DNA from: Pandoraea oxalativorans
GTDB taxonomy: Bacteria > Pseudomonadota > Gammaproteobacteria > Burkholderiales > Burkholderiaceae
Direction: 5' to 3'
DNA: 64,000 bases
Assembly: GCF_000972785.3 (NCBI RefSeq)
Contig: NZ_CP011253.3
Span: 1,364,001 to 1,428,000, forward strand
Numbering within the stretch: position 1 is the first letter of the stretch; each line of letters opens with the position of its first letter. Of the stretch, positions 8,506-19,387 are shown one piece after another. The translations under genes were made by a program, and so were the position numbers. The notes below the pieces were generated by a model. The model did not search any database and was not told the origin of the DNA. It saw only the letters and a list, made by a program, of their open reading frames with translations.

Positions 8506-9107
8506 TTCTGGTGCGTCATCCGCCACCCGATGTTGCGTCGAACGTCTGCTATGGGCGGACGGACCTGCCGGTCGACGTCTCTCGTTTCGACGCGAGCGTG
8601 TCGTCGATGCAAACGAGGCTCGTGGCATTACTCAATGGCCGGACGCCCGTCGCCATCCACAGCAGTCCCCTGCAACGCGCGCGTCGTGCGGCGGACGTCC
8701 TGGCGGCGTCGTTCGGGCTGCGGGTGACGCAGGATACAAGGCTGGCCGAGATGGATTTCGGGGCGTGGGAAATGCGGTCGTGGGACGCCATCGATCGTCA
8801 CGATCTGGAGGCGTGGGCGAACGACGTCTCGGGCTTCTCGCCGCCGGGTGGCGAGTCGGCGCGGGACATCGCGGTGCGCGTGGACGCGTGGGCGAGAGGA
8901 TTGCGCACAGACCCGCCCGATGGACATGCAGAGAAGAACGCCGTCCATGTCGCTGTGGCGCACGCGGGTCCCATTCGGCTGCACACGGCGACCGCGCTGC
9001 GCCTGCCGACGACGGCATGCCTGTCATGGACGCTCGACTTCGGCGGCATCTGCCATTTACGTATCGCCGACGATGGTCAGGCACGGTTGATTCGCTGGAA
9101 CGGTTAG
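8496..9107 (+). CDS. cobC: Alpha-ribazole phosphatase (histidine phosphatase family)
   Basis: A 203-residue member of the histidine phosphatase superfamily. The N-terminus MDLILVRHPPP contains the phospho-accepting His (residue 8), and VAHAGPIRL near residue 153 contains the second catalytic His. The role would be to dephosphorylate alpha-ribazole phosphate or adenosylcobalamin 5'-phosphate. The ATG at 8496 overlaps cobS by 10 nt, so coupling to cobS is likely. It is the last gene of the riboswitch-led run. It faces btuF, with 97 nt between and no clear terminator. Confidence 0.88.
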   Translation: MDLILVRHPPPDVASNVCYGRTDLPVDVSRFDASVSSMQTRLVALLNGRTPVAIHSSPLQRARRAADVLAASFGLRVTQDTRLAEMDFGAWEMRSWDAIDRHDLEAWANDVSGFSPPGGESARDIAVRVDAWARGLRTDPPDGHAEKNAVHVAVAHAGPIRLHTATALRLPTTACLSWTLDFGGICHLRIADDGQARLIRWNG

Positions 9108-9204
9108 ACGCCCGACGCTGCGTTACGACGCTCTGACGCTATTTGTCGCGATCGGTGTGCGTCCGAGCCTTGCCTCATCGCGCGCGATGTCGTCTGCGAC
9201 GACG

Positions 9205-10161
9205 TCACTTCGCTGCGGTTGTGCGACGCGACCGTGCGATATCGAGGTCTTCGCACATCGTGCGCGCGCCGTCGAGAATGCGCGGGCTGGGACGGTTGAT
9301 GAGGTCGCCGTCGATGCCGAACAGATTATTGTGCGCGACGGCCGGCAGTTGCGGCCACTTGCGCCAGTTATCCAGCGTCGCCAGCGGCTTGTCGGACTTG
9401 GTCGCCCCGGGTGTGGCGGTAAACATCGCTTCCGGCGCTTTGGCGAGCACGGCTTCGATGGACACGCGCGGCACGAGCGCCGGTTCGTCCGCGAAGACAT
9501 TCACGCCACCGCACAGGCGGATTACATCGCTCACCATATGCGTGCCGTTCAGCGTCATGAGCGGTTGCGTCCACACCTGATAGAACACCGGCACCGGCGC
9601 GCGCGACGCATATTGCTTGCGCAACGCCTCATAACGCGCGCGCAAAGCCTCTGCGGATTCCTTGGCTTTTGCAGGCGTGCCCATCAGCGTGCCGAGCGTC
9701 TCGATGGCCGCAGGCAGATCGGTCAGATGCTTCGGCTCCGAATAGAAAACGGGCAACTTCAACTGACGCAGCGCCTCGACCTGACGCTGCGAGTTGCCGT
9801 GCATCCACACGACGAGCAGGTCGGGCTTGAGCGCGAGAATGCGTTCGAGATCGAGTGCGCTGTTGTCGCCCACATGCGGCAGGCGCTGCGCCGCTTCCGG
9901 ATAGTCGGAGTACTTCACGACCCCCACGACCTTGTCGCCCGCGCCAGCGGCGAACAGCAACTCCGTGGCGTGCGGCGACAGACTGACCACGCGCTGCGCC
10001 GGGGCGGGCAGCGTGACGGTCGCGCCGGAGTCGTCCTTTACGGAGACGGCGGCGTGCGCACTGGACAAGGGCGCACCTGCGAGGCAGGCGAAGGCGAGGG
10101 CAAGTGTCTGAACGCGAAGACGGGTGAGCATGGCCGGGCGGGGCAGCGATATCAGCGACAT
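9205..10161 (-). CDS. btuF: Periplasmic vitamin B12-binding protein BtuF
   Basis: Substrate-binding protein for BtuCD. With the ATG at 10161 it has 318 residues. A signal peptide (LTRLRVQTLALAFACLAGAP, cut after SAHA) precedes a cobalamin/ferrichrome-binding fold: RVVSLSPHATELLFAAGAGD, YSDYPEAA, then DLLVVWMHGN, FYSEPKHLTDL, and a C-terminal lobe with FGIDGDLINRPSPRI. The ATG at 10131 also fits the signal peptide. The frame extends to a TTG at 10245, but without a Shine-Dalgarno. It is convergent with the btuB-cobC run and has its own promoter region. No riboswitch blocks were found upstream of it. Confidence 0.9.
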   Translation of the reverse strand: MSLISLPRPAMLTRLRVQTLALAFACLAGAPLSSAHAAVSVKDDSGATVTLPAPAQRVVSLSPHATELLFAAGAGDKVVGVVKYSDYPEAAQRLPHVGDNSALDLERILALKPDLLVVWMHGNSQRQVEALRQLKLPVFYSEPKHLTDLPAAIETLGTLMGTPAKAKESAEALRARYEALRKQYASRAPVPVFYQVWTQPLMTLNGTHMVSDVIRLCGGVNVFADEPALVPRVSIEAVLAKAPEAMFTATPGATKSDKPLATLDNWRKWPQLPAVAHNNLFGIDGDLINRPSPRILDGARTMCEDLDIARSRRTTAAK

Positions 10162-10426
10162 GGGTGCGATGCGTTCGATGAGCGCGAAGCGAAGGGGTGT
10201 AAGGGCTGGCGGGTGCGAGGTGCAAGACGCGAGACGCGTCGACAAAGGAAACGTCGAAAAATGAGATCATTCCCGCCACGGACTCGCCATTCTCTGCGGG
10301 TTGGGGCGCGGCGACAAGCGTTTGAAAGACTGTCGTGCGAACCGATGTCACGCAACGGCTGTCGAATGATGCGAGGCATTCGGCGGCAAGCCAGCCGTGC
10401 CGGAACGAACCGAAGGAGTCGACGTG

Positions 10427-10594
10427 GTGAAACGAAACATGGCAATAGTGGGCGCTGCGGCGCTTATGGTGGTCGCGATGCTCGCGGGGTGCGCTGCGCC
10501 GGGTGGCGGGGCCGGTTCGGGAACCAGTGCGACGAGCACTAGCAAAGTGCAAGCTTATGGTGTCCTCGACGCCGGTGTGGCAGTCGTGAGGTAA
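10427..10594 (+). CDS. Small lipoprotein of unknown function
   Basis: A 55-residue product, mostly a lipoprotein signal: MKRNMAIVGAAALMVVAMLAGC with lipobox LAGC. The mature part is only about 34 residues, Gly/Ser/Thr-rich and then KVQAYGVLDAGVAVVR. A good Shine-Dalgarno AAGGAG at 10413-10418 supports a GTG start at 10427 (8 nt spacing) or 10424. A strong intrinsic terminator follows. The end resembles the first strand of Burkholderia porins (YGVLDAGV), but the gene is too short to be one. Function unknown. Confidence 0.6.
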   Translation: MKRNMAIVGAAALMVVAMLAGCAAPGGGAGSGTSATSTSKVQAYGVLDAGVAVVR

Positions 10595-10649
10595 CACGTC
10601 GATTCAGGCCTTCGGCACGCCTGCGTCGACCGAAGCGACTGGAAACGAC

Positions 10650-10690
10650 TGCGCCCCCTGACGCTGAAGCGTTCAGGGGGCGCAGTGTTT
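10650..10690 (+). terminator. Intrinsic terminator after small lipoprotein gene
   Basis: A long GC-rich stem (TGCGCCCCCTG with CAGGGGGCGCA, plus ACGC/GCGT around a TGAA loop and one bulged T) spans 10650-10684 and is followed by GTGTTT. It is 55 nt beyond the stop of the lipoprotein gene. The T tract is short. Confidence 0.7.
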
Positions 10691-10824
10691 AACGCGGTGC
10701 CGGAAGTGACGGGAACGTTACTGGAGCACAGCTAACACGTTACTGAAACGGGGCGGCACCCGGTAACTCGGTGCATTGCACGATGGTCCGGAGTCCACGG
10801 CAACGACCGAGCTACCGCACGGCG

Positions 10825-11031
10825 TTAGTTCGATGCCGGAGCGGGGGCCGTAGCGCCTGCGTCCGACGCCGGGGCGCTCATTGCGCCACCGCCTGCATCG
10901 CTGGCTGTGGCCGGCGCCGGCGCAGTCGTGTCGGCAGCCGGAGCGGCCGGTTGGTCTTCCTTCTTGGAGCAACCCACCGTCACAACAGTGGCGGTCAGAA
11001 GCGTGGCGAGCAACAGCGGCAGTTTTTTCAT
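10825..11031 (-). CDS. Small Ala/Pro-rich lipoprotein
   Basis: A 68-residue product with a clear lipoprotein signal (MKKLPLLLATLLTATVVTVGC, Cys21), then SKKEDQP and a low-complexity tail rich in Ala, Pro, Thr and Asp. An AAAGGA Shine-Dalgarno sits upstream of the ATG. No catalytic or binding domain is visible, and the tail looks unstructured. It is monocistronic as far as can be seen. Many beta-proteobacteria have such short lipoproteins of unknown role. Confidence 0.65.
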   Translation of the reverse strand: MKKLPLLLATLLTATVVTVGCSKKEDQPAAPAADTTAPAPATASDAGGGAMSAPASDAGATAPAPASN

Positions 11032-11260
11032 TTGGTCGTCCTTTTAATTGGGAAAGCCCTTGCGAAAGAACCTTCAGTCTAGCGGCGCCTGTCGGCGATG
11101 ACTGTGTGCATTTGTTGCAGAAATGCTTCAATTTGTAACGAAAACGGCAGGAACCCCCGTCGTTTAATACTGCGTAAGCGGTCCCTCGGCAACGTGCACC
11201 CCGTTCGGAAGCATAACGAAAAAATTGGATGGGTCCGGTCCGTGGCAGTTCCCGAAAGCG

Positions 11261-12343
11261 TCATTTAGGACGGAATCCGGGACGCAGCGCCGACAGCGCG
11301 CCCGCCAGCCGCTGCCATTCGTCTTCGGTCGCGGGCAAGCCCAGACGCAGGCTGGGCGTCGTTTGGACGCCATCCGCCGACGAGATCGGACGTGCATCGA
11401 ACAGGCGCGTCCATATGCCTTGTTCAGCCAGTTGCGCGTGCCATTGCGGCGCAAGCACGTGTGGCGTCCAGGCAAATAGCGGTGTGCCAACCGTCGGCCA
11501 TCGCTGGTCGCGCAACAGCGATAACAGTCGTTCACCTTCGTGCAACAAACGTTCCCGCGTCGTACGTTGCCACGCCATGTCGCTCAGGGCCGCTCGCACT
11601 GCGAACCTTGCCGGGCCGCTGACCGTCCATGCACCGAGCCGTTCGGTCAGACGGTTGCCAAGCCCTTGTGGGCACAACGCGAAGCCCGCACGGATCCCTG
11701 CCAATCCGAAGAACTTGCCGACCGAGCGCAGGATGACGAGGCCGTCTTCGCCTGCGTGAGGCGTCATCGACGTGTCGGGGCAGACGTCCGCAAAGGCTTC
11801 GTCGACGATCAGCATGCCGCCGCGCGCGGCCAGTTGTGCTTGCCATTGGGCGAGTGTCTCTCGTGAGACGGTTCGCGTCGTCGGATTGTCTGGGTTGGCC
11901 CAGACGAGGTAGTCGACATCCGGCAAGCCCGTTTCCGGTCCGAGCCACGAGACGAGCGTGTGTCCGGCGTGCGCGAACGCCGGTGCGTACTCGCTGTAAG
12001 TGAGCGAGGCGACGGCGACGCGTCCCGGCCGAAGCAGCGCGGGCAGCGCGCGGATGACCGCCTGCGACCCGGCGCAGGGCACGACGGTTTCCACCGGCAC
12101 GTCGTAGTAGCGGGCGGCCACGTCGAGCAGGTCGTCGAAGGCGTCGGGAAGATCGCGCCAGACACGCGGCGGTGGCATCGGCACCGGATACCCCACCGGA
12201 TTGATGCCGGTCGACAGATCCAGCCAGTCTTCGCGAGGACGGCCAAACCGGCGAATGGCTTCGCCGAGATTGCCACCGTGGCGTGGGGCGTCGCAGGGAG
12301 ACGACGAGGGTAACGGTGCGGTTGCGGCGGGTGATGCAGACAT
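11261..12343 (-). CDS. Threonine-phosphate decarboxylase (CobC/CobD-type, PLP)
   Basis: PLP-dependent class I/II aminotransferase-fold enzyme, 360 residues, expected to decarboxylate L-threonine O-3-phosphate to (R)-1-amino-2-propanol phosphate, the B12 linker. Visible family features are HGGNLGEAIRRFG near residue 20, LDLSTGINPVGYP, WANPDNPTTR, VDEAFADV, and the PLP lysine in SVGKFFGLAGIRAGF near residue 208. The ATG at 12343 lies 17 nt after the cbiB stop, so the two are co-transcribed. It is called cobD in Salmonella and cobC in Pseudomonas; I leave the symbol empty to avoid confusion with the phosphatase. Confidence 0.88.
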   Translation of the reverse strand: MSASPAATAPLPSSSPCDAPRHGGNLGEAIRRFGRPREDWLDLSTGINPVGYPVPMPPPRVWRDLPDAFDDLLDVAARYYDVPVETVVPCAGSQAVIRALPALLRPGRVAVASLTYSEYAPAFAHAGHTLVSWLGPETGLPDVDYLVWANPDNPTTRTVSRETLAQWQAQLAARGGMLIVDEAFADVCPDTSMTPHAGEDGLVILRSVGKFFGLAGIRAGFALCPQGLGNRLTERLGAWTVSGPARFAVRAALSDMAWQRTTRERLLHEGERLLSLLRDQRWPTVGTPLFAWTPHVLAPQWHAQLAEQGIWTRLFDARPISSADGVQTTPSLRLGLPATEDEWQRLAGALSALRPGFRPK

Positions 12344-12360
12344 GACGATCGGAAAGCGGG

Positions 12361-13341
12361 TTACAGCAATGGGGTGGGCATGGCATCGGCCTGCGACGCG
12401 GCGAACAGCGCCAGCGCGCCGGTGACGATCAGCCACATCCACATGGAACGCGAGATCAGCCGCCACGCGGCCTTGATGTGTTGTGCGCAGGGTTCCATAC
12501 CGCAGCCAAGTGGCGGACGCGTCTCCCACTCGCCGTGATATCGCGCCGGGCCGCCGAGCTGAACGCCGAGGCTGCCCGCACCCGCGGCCATCACAGGACC
12601 GGCGTTGGGGCTGGACCAGGCGCTGGCCTGCGTGCGCCAGCAATCGATGGCGCGCGCAACGTCGCCGAAAATCGCGTAGCTCGCCGCCGTCAATCGCGCG
12701 GGAATCCAGTTGAGGACGTCGTCGATGCGCGCTGCCGGTCGGCCGAAGAACAGAAACTTGTCGGTGCGATAGCCCCACATCGCGTCGAGCGTATTGGCCA
12801 GACGGAACAGCACGACGCCGGGCGCACCGGCAATCGCGAACCAGAAGAGCGCGCCGAAGATGGCGTCGTTGCCGTTCTCCAGCGTGGATTCGACGGCGGC
12901 GCGCGCGAGATCGGAGGCATTAGCGTCTTCCGTATCGCGCGAGACGATGCGTGCCGTGAGGGCGCGTGCCTGGGTCAGATCGCCCTCGCGCAGGGCGTGG
13001 GCAATGGGCATGACGTGTTCGCGCAGACTGCGGGCGCCGAGCGCCGCGTACAACGCCAGCGCTTGCCAGACGACGCCGCCCCAGCCCGGCAGGAACGTCA
13101 GCGCCCACGCGATCAGTACCGGAATCACGAGCATGATGCACCACGCCCACGCGCCACGTGTCATGGCGCTGAACGGCTTGTCGCGCACTTCGGGATCGTT
13201 GAGCCATGCCTCCACGCCGTTGGCGATATAACCGAAGCCGACCAGCGGGTGCCAGCGCCGCGGCTCGCCGAGCCAGGCGTCGAGCAACACGCCGATCAAT
13301 GCGGCGAGCCAAAGCGATTCGGGTGCGAGTCCTGTGAGCAT
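12361..13341 (-). CDS. cbiB: Adenosylcobinamide-phosphate synthase CbiB
   Basis: Integral membrane enzyme that attaches the aminopropanol (phosphate) linker to adenosylcobyric acid. The 326-residue product begins with hydrophobic ESLWLAALIGVLLDAWLGEP, followed by the family pattern RWHPLVGFGYIA, the ARALTARIVSRDT block and SVESTLENGNDAIFGALFWF (as AAVESTLENGNDAIFGALF here). Four to five membrane segments are expected. It lies between cobU and the decarboxylase gene on the reverse strand, spaced 21 and 17 nt. The linker-making and linker-attaching steps are therefore adjacent. Confidence 0.92.
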   Translation of the reverse strand: MLTGLAPESLWLAALIGVLLDAWLGEPRRWHPLVGFGYIANGVEAWLNDPEVRDKPFSAMTRGAWAWCIMLVIPVLIAWALTFLPGWGGVVWQALALYAALGARSLREHVMPIAHALREGDLTQARALTARIVSRDTEDANASDLARAAVESTLENGNDAIFGALFWFAIAGAPGVVLFRLANTLDAMWGYRTDKFLFFGRPAARIDDVLNWIPARLTAASYAIFGDVARAIDCWRTQASAWSSPNAGPVMAAGAGSLGVQLGGPARYHGEWETRPPLGCGMEPCAQHIKAAWRLISRSMWMWLIVTGALALFAASQADAMPTPLL

Positions 13342-13362
13342 CGGCGAGTGACTCCTTTTCTC

Positions 13363-13929
13363 TTATCCCTTGACGGCCATCGGTAGCCCGGCGACGACGA
13401 AACGCACATGCGGCGACAATGCGGCAACACGCTGATTGAGACGTCCCAGTTCATCGACGTAACGCCGCGTGACCGAGCCCATCGGGATCACGCCCAGACC
13501 GATTTCATTGCTGACGACGACGATCTTGCCGGGTAGCGACAGCAGCGTTTGCACGAGCGTGTCGACGACGCTCTGCCACTGTGTATCCGTCGCGGGTCCG
13601 TCGGGATGATCGTCCGGCGGGCATAGCCAACCCGCCAGCCACAGCGGCAGACAGTCGACAAGCACGCAATGGCCGTCCCGCGCGACTTCCCGCAGCGTGC
13701 GCGCCAGTTCGCGTCCGGCCTCCACCGTTTCCCAATGCCCCGGACGGCTCGCCCGGTGGTGCGCAATGCGTGCCTGCATCTCGGGCTCGCCGGTCACGGC
13801 GGCCGTCGCGACATAGGTCACGGGCAGGCCGCTCTGCGTGGCGAGACGTTCGGCAAACGCACTCTTGCCGGAGCGCGCGCCGCCGAGTACGAAGGTGAGA
13901 TCGGGAGTGTTCGGAACGAGGTCGGTCAT
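13363..13929 (-). CDS. cobU: Adenosylcobinamide kinase / guanylyltransferase CobU
   Basis: Bifunctional enzyme that phosphorylates adenosylcobinamide and transfers GMP to it. It has 188 residues. The P-loop GGARSGKS lies at residues 16-23, the guanylylated-His region is in [20 protein letters not shown], and VDCLPLW and [12 protein letters not shown] are typical. The start at 13929 is the ATG nearest the conserved region. It is divergent from cobQ, with 40 nt between the starts, so both promoters must overlap there or lie in the neighbouring coding sequence. Confidence 0.94.
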   Translation of the reverse strand: MTDLVPNTPDLTFVLGGARSGKSAFAERLATQSGLPVTYVATAAVTGEPEMQARIAHHRASRPGHWETVEAGRELARTLREVARDGHCVLVDCLPLWLAGWLCPPDDHPDGPATDTQWQSVVDTLVQTLLSLPGKIVVVSNEIGLGVIPMGSVTRRYVDELGRLNQRVAALSPHVRFVVAGLPMAVKG

Positions 13930-13969
13930 GGCGGATATTGTACGAGCGCCCGATGCGATAATCCGCGTC

Positions 13970-15496
13970 ATGAGTGAAATCCCTGTCAAATTCGAAGCGC
14001 CTGCCAACCCGCGTCGCGGCACCCTGATGATTCAGGGGACGTCGTCGGATGCAGGCAAGAGCACGGTCGTCGCCGGACTGTGCCGTCTGCTGTATCGCGA
14101 GGGTGTGCGTGTCGCGCCCTTCAAACCGCAGAACATGGCGCTCAACAGTGCCGTGACGGCCGACGGCGGCGAGATCGGACGCGCACAGGCGTTGCAGGCG
14201 CAAGCGGCAGGCATCGCCCCGCATACCGACTTCAATCCCGTGCTGCTCAAGCCGAGCAGCGACCGGGGCGCACAGGTCATCATCGGCGGCAAGGTCGTGG
14301 CCGATCTCGATGCGCGTGCGTATCACGAGTACAAGCCGCGCGCGATGGCGGCGGTGCTGGCTGCGTACGAGCGTCTGCGCACGGAGTACGACGCGGTGCT
14401 GGTCGAGGGCGCGGGCAGTCCGGCCGAGGTGAACCTGCGCGCGCGCGACATCGCGAACATGGGCTTCGCGGAGGCGGTCGATGCGCCGGTGCTGCTCGTC
14501 GCCGACATCGACCGGGGAGGTGTTTTCGCGCAGTTGATCGGCACGCTCGCGTGTCTGTCGGACACCGAACGTGCACGTATCAAGGGTTTCGTCATCAATC
14601 GCTTTCGCGGCGATCCGTCGCTGCTCACCAGCGGGCTGGACTGGCTGGAGACGAAGACGGGCGTCCCGGTGCTGGGCGTGTTGCCGTACCTGCACGGGCT
14701 GCATCTCGACGGCGAGGACATGCTGCCTGGCGAGCGTCACAAGGCCGCGAGCGGCGAGACGCGTCTGCGCGTCACCGTGCCCGCCTTGCCGCGCATCAGC
14801 AATCACACCGATTTCGACGCCCTGCGTGCGCATCCGCAAGTCGATTTCCGTTATGTCGGTGCGGGCGAGGCGTGGCCCGCCAGCGATCTGGTGATCTTGC
14901 CCGGCAGCAAGCACGTGCGCGCCGATCTCGCGTGGTTGCGCGCGCAAGGGTGGGAGTCGGCGATAGCGCGGCATCTTCGCTATGGTGGCAAAGTGCTGGG
15001 GATCTGCGGCGGTTTGCAGATGCTGGGGGCTGCGATTCACGACCCGCTTGGGTTAGAAGGCGATGCGGGCACGACCACTGGCCTTGGCTGGCTGGAGATC
15101 GAGACCACCATGCAGACGCAAAAGCAACTGCGCGTGGTGACCGGACGTCTCACCGCAGGCGACGCGCCGGTGAACGGCTACGAGATCCACATGGGGGTGA
15201 CGCGCGGGGCGGCGCTTGCGCGTCCCGCTGTCTGGCTGGACGGCGGCGAACACGGTGTACAAGGTCGAGGCCCGGTCGCCGACGGCGCCCGCTCTGCCGA
15301 CGATCAGGTCATGGGGACGTATCTGCACGGCCTGTTCGACACCCCCGAGGCACTGCAAGCGCTGCTCGCCTGGGCGGGCGCACGCGATCTGGCGGTGCAG
15401 GACTACAACGCGCTGCGCGAGGCGTCGCTCGACCGGTTGGCCGACTCATTTGCCGAGCATCTGGATTTAGCGCGCGTGTGGGCCTGTCTGCGGTAG
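13970..15496 (+). CDS. cobQ: Cobyric acid synthase CobQ
   Basis: Glutamine-dependent amidase that amidates four side chains of adenosylcobyrinic acid a,c-diamide. The 508-residue product has an N-terminal dethiobiotin-synthetase-like ATPase domain ([10 protein letters not shown] at residues 23-32, [11 protein letters not shown]) and a C-terminal type I glutamine amidotransferase domain with the nucleophile Cys in [10 protein letters not shown] near residue 346 and a His in YLHGLFD. The ATG at 13970 matches the family start. It is the only gene here acting before the cobinamide stage, which suggests that incomplete corrinoids can also be used. Confidence 0.94.
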   Translation: MSEIPVKFEAPANPRRGTLMIQGTSSDAGKSTVVAGLCRLLYREGVRVAPFKPQNMALNSAVTADGGEIGRAQALQAQAAGIAPHTDFNPVLLKPSSDRGAQVIIGGKVVADLDARAYHEYKPRAMAAVLAAYERLRTEYDAVLVEGAGSPAEVNLRARDIANMGFAEAVDAPVLLVADIDRGGVFAQLIGTLACLSDTERARIKGFVINRFRGDPSLLTSGLDWLETKTGVPVLGVLPYLHGLHLDGEDMLPGERHKAASGETRLRVTVPALPRISNHTDFDALRAHPQVDFRYVGAGEAWPASDLVILPGSKHVRADLAWLRAQGWESAIARHLRYGGKVLGICGGLQMLGAAIHDPLGLEGDAGTTTGLGWLEIETTMQTQKQLRVVTGRLTAGDAPVNGYEIHMGVTRGAALARPAVWLDGGEHGVQGRGPVADGARSADDQVMGTYLHGLFDTPEALQALLAWAGARDLAVQDYNALREASLDRLADSFAEHLDLARVWACLR

Positions 15497-15637
15497 TGGG
15501 ACGGCCGGTTGCCTTGACGCTCGCGTGCGTCCGGACGACGTGCCGAGGCCCGGCCGGGACTCGACCCGACCCGGCGCAAGCAGCACCGTCATCGCCCCGT
15601 TGTACTATTGGCGAAAATCGACCTCGGGGAGTCTGCA

Positions 15638-16261
15638 ATGCCGGTGATTGTGGTGGCGAATCCAAAGGGTGGCGTGGGCAAGAGCACGCTGGCAACGAAT
15701 CTGGCGGGCTATCTCGCCGCGCAGGGCCATGCCGTCATGCTGGGCGACACGGATCGTCAGCAGTCCTCGCGCGCCTGGCTGGGACTGCGTCCGCCCGCGC
15801 TGCGACCGATTGCCACCTGGGATGTCGACCACAACGAGGTGGCGCGTCCCCCCAAGGGCACGACGCACGCGGTGCTCGACACGCCCGCAGGCCTGCACGG
15901 CAAGCGTCTCGATTCGATTCTCAAGCTCGCGGACCACGTTCTGGTGCCGTTGCAGCCATCGATCTTCGATATTCTCGCCACGCGCGATTTTCTTCAGAAG
16001 CTGGGCGAAGAAAAGGCGGTGCGGCAGGGCGACGTGCGCATCGGGGTGGTGGGGATGCGTGTGGACGCCCGCACCCGGGCGGCCGATCAGCTCTCGCGCT
16101 ACTGCGAGGAGGCGGGCCTGCCGGTGCTCGGCATGCTGCGCAACACGCAGAACTACGTGCAGCTCGCCGCGCACGGACTGACGTTGTGGGATGTCGCGCC
16201 GGGGCGCGTCGAGCGCGATCTGCCGCAGTGGGATGGCATCACCGCATTTGTGGCGAAGTGA
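15638..16261 (+). CDS. ParA-family ATPase (orphan)
   Basis: A 207-residue deviant-Walker-A ATPase beginning MPVIVVANPKGGVGKST, with the signature lysine at residue 10 and the P-loop lysine at 15. The Asp switch is in LGDTDRQQSSRAW, and VLDTPAGL is the Walker B-like segment. Such proteins position DNA, chromosomes or other large cargo. No parB, centromere-like repeat or cargo gene lies alongside, so the role is open. A GGGGAGT Shine-Dalgarno precedes the ATG at 15638. It ends at a terminator shared with panD. Confidence 0.8.
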   Translation: MPVIVVANPKGGVGKSTLATNLAGYLAAQGHAVMLGDTDRQQSSRAWLGLRPPALRPIATWDVDHNEVARPPKGTTHAVLDTPAGLHGKRLDSILKLADHVLVPLQPSIFDILATRDFLQKLGEEKAVRQGDVRIGVVGMRVDARTRAADQLSRYCEEAGLPVLGMLRNTQNYVQLAAHGLTLWDVAPGRVERDLPQWDGITAFVAK

Positions 16262-16286
16262 CCCGGTCTGCGTGGTCACAGTGAGA

Positions 16287-16312
16287 AAAAAGGGACCCGC
16301 AGGTCCCTTTTC
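16287..16312. terminator. Bidirectional terminator between parA-like gene and panD
   Basis: A 10-bp inverted repeat (AAAAGGGACC at 16287-16296 and GGTCCCTTTT at 16302-16311) gives a hairpin with a T run on both strands. It separates the convergent ParA-like and panD transcripts. Confidence 0.85.
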
Positions 16313-16343
16313 ATTGGGGCGCGCCGATGTTCGGCGCGTCGCC

Positions 16344-16766
16344 TTACTTCGCGGCTTGAGCGGCTTCGAAGGCGCGGGTTTCTTCCCACGGTTGCAGGGG
16401 CACGTGATCGCGCTCGCCTTTCTGCGCGTTCTTCTCGTCGACGAACACCAGCTTGGGCTTGAAGCCGGCCAGCACTTCCTTTTCCTCGACTTGTGCGTAC
16501 GACACAATGATCACGATGTCGCCGAGCTGCGCGCGACGTGCGGCCGCGCCGTTGAGCGAGATCATGCCGCTGCCGCGCTCGCCGCGAATGGCGTAGGTCG
16601 TGAAACGTTCGCCGTTGTTGACGTTGAAGATGTCGATTTGCTCATTTTCGACAAGGCCCGAGGCTTCGAGCAGGTTTTCGTCGATCGCGCACGAGCCTTC
16701 GTAATGCAATTCGCAATGCGTTACGGTGGCGCGGTGGATCTTCGACTTGAGCATGGTGCGGTACAT
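16344..16766 (-). CDS. panD: Aspartate 1-decarboxylase (pyruvoyl enzyme)
   Basis: Makes beta-alanine from aspartate for pantothenate. The 140-residue proenzyme has the self-cleavage site Gly24-Ser25 in HYEGSCAID; the serine becomes the pyruvoyl group. Lys9, Arg12 and Tyr58-type residues are in the conserved [11 protein letters not shown] and [11 protein letters not shown] blocks. It is some 14 residues longer than E. coli PanD at the C-terminus. It lies 152 nt after panC on the same strand, so it may have its own promoter. It ends at the bidirectional terminator. Confidence 0.95.
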   Translation of the reverse strand: MYRTMLKSKIHRATVTHCELHYEGSCAIDENLLEASGLVENEQIDIFNVNNGERFTTYAIRGERGSGMISLNGAAARRAQLGDIVIIVSYAQVEEKEVLAGFKPKLVFVDEKNAQKGERDHVPLQPWEETRAFEAAQAAK

Positions 16767-16918
16767 GGCGTGCCTCTTGTGTTGCGATGTGTTGCGATGC
16801 CGCGCACGCTGCGCGACGAAGAATGTGCGCGCGGAATCGGCGAGGTGCCGACACGCGCACGGCTTGCGCCTGGAGCCCGTCGCGCCGGTCGTGGGACCGT
16901 GCGCGGCGGGCCCGGCGC

Positions 16919-18893
<1,975 letters not shown>

Positions 18894-18920
18894 TGGGGAA
18901 CTCGGCCGGAGAACGGCGAT

Positions 18921-19103
18921 TTACTCGCTTTGGTAGACGTACGGCTGTTGGGCCACACGCGATTGCTGGGCGCGGCTGCGCTCTTCCATATCAATCGGTT
19001 GCTTGTCCCACAGCAGGGCGCGGCCCTTGCGTTGCTCCGCTTCCAGGGTCGGCTTCTCAGTCTTGAGTTGCTTGATGAATTGGGTGATGTCGGACTCGTA
19101 CAT
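18921..19103 (-). CDS. DUF3460 family protein
   Basis: A 60-residue charged protein starting MYESDITQFIKQLKTEKP, which matches the short DUF3460 proteins that precede scpA in Burkholderiales. It looks soluble and mostly helical, with no signal peptide. It is the first gene of the DUF3460-scpA-panC-panD run. The function of the family is not known. Confidence 0.8.
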   Translation of the reverse strand: MYESDITQFIKQLKTEKPTLEAEQRKGRALLWDKQPIDMEERSRAQQSRVAQQPYVYQSE

Positions 19104-19387
19104 GGTCGATTGCTTGAAAAATAGGCAAAAGCGGCGCCGTCGAGACGGTGCCAATCGACGCAGATTCTACCGCAAACCCGTCGCCGTTCGGTGTTTCGGT
19201 GTTTCGGCGTTTTGGGCGATTTGCCCGAATTTACGCTGTATGGGTGAACCGCACTTCCGGATATGTTCAAATACGACTCACGTACGCAATGCGCGGTGTC
19301 TCGTTGTGCCATGCTGGCGGGCATCGTGCGTTTGAGCACTCCACACGGCACGCCGGACCACCGGCGGCGATATTTTCAAGGAAGGTT

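Noticed and set aside
10246..10423. Second cobalamin riboswitch upstream of btuF
   Set aside because: The conserved GCCACTG, GGGAA and B12-box blocks are not present on the reverse strand in this gap.
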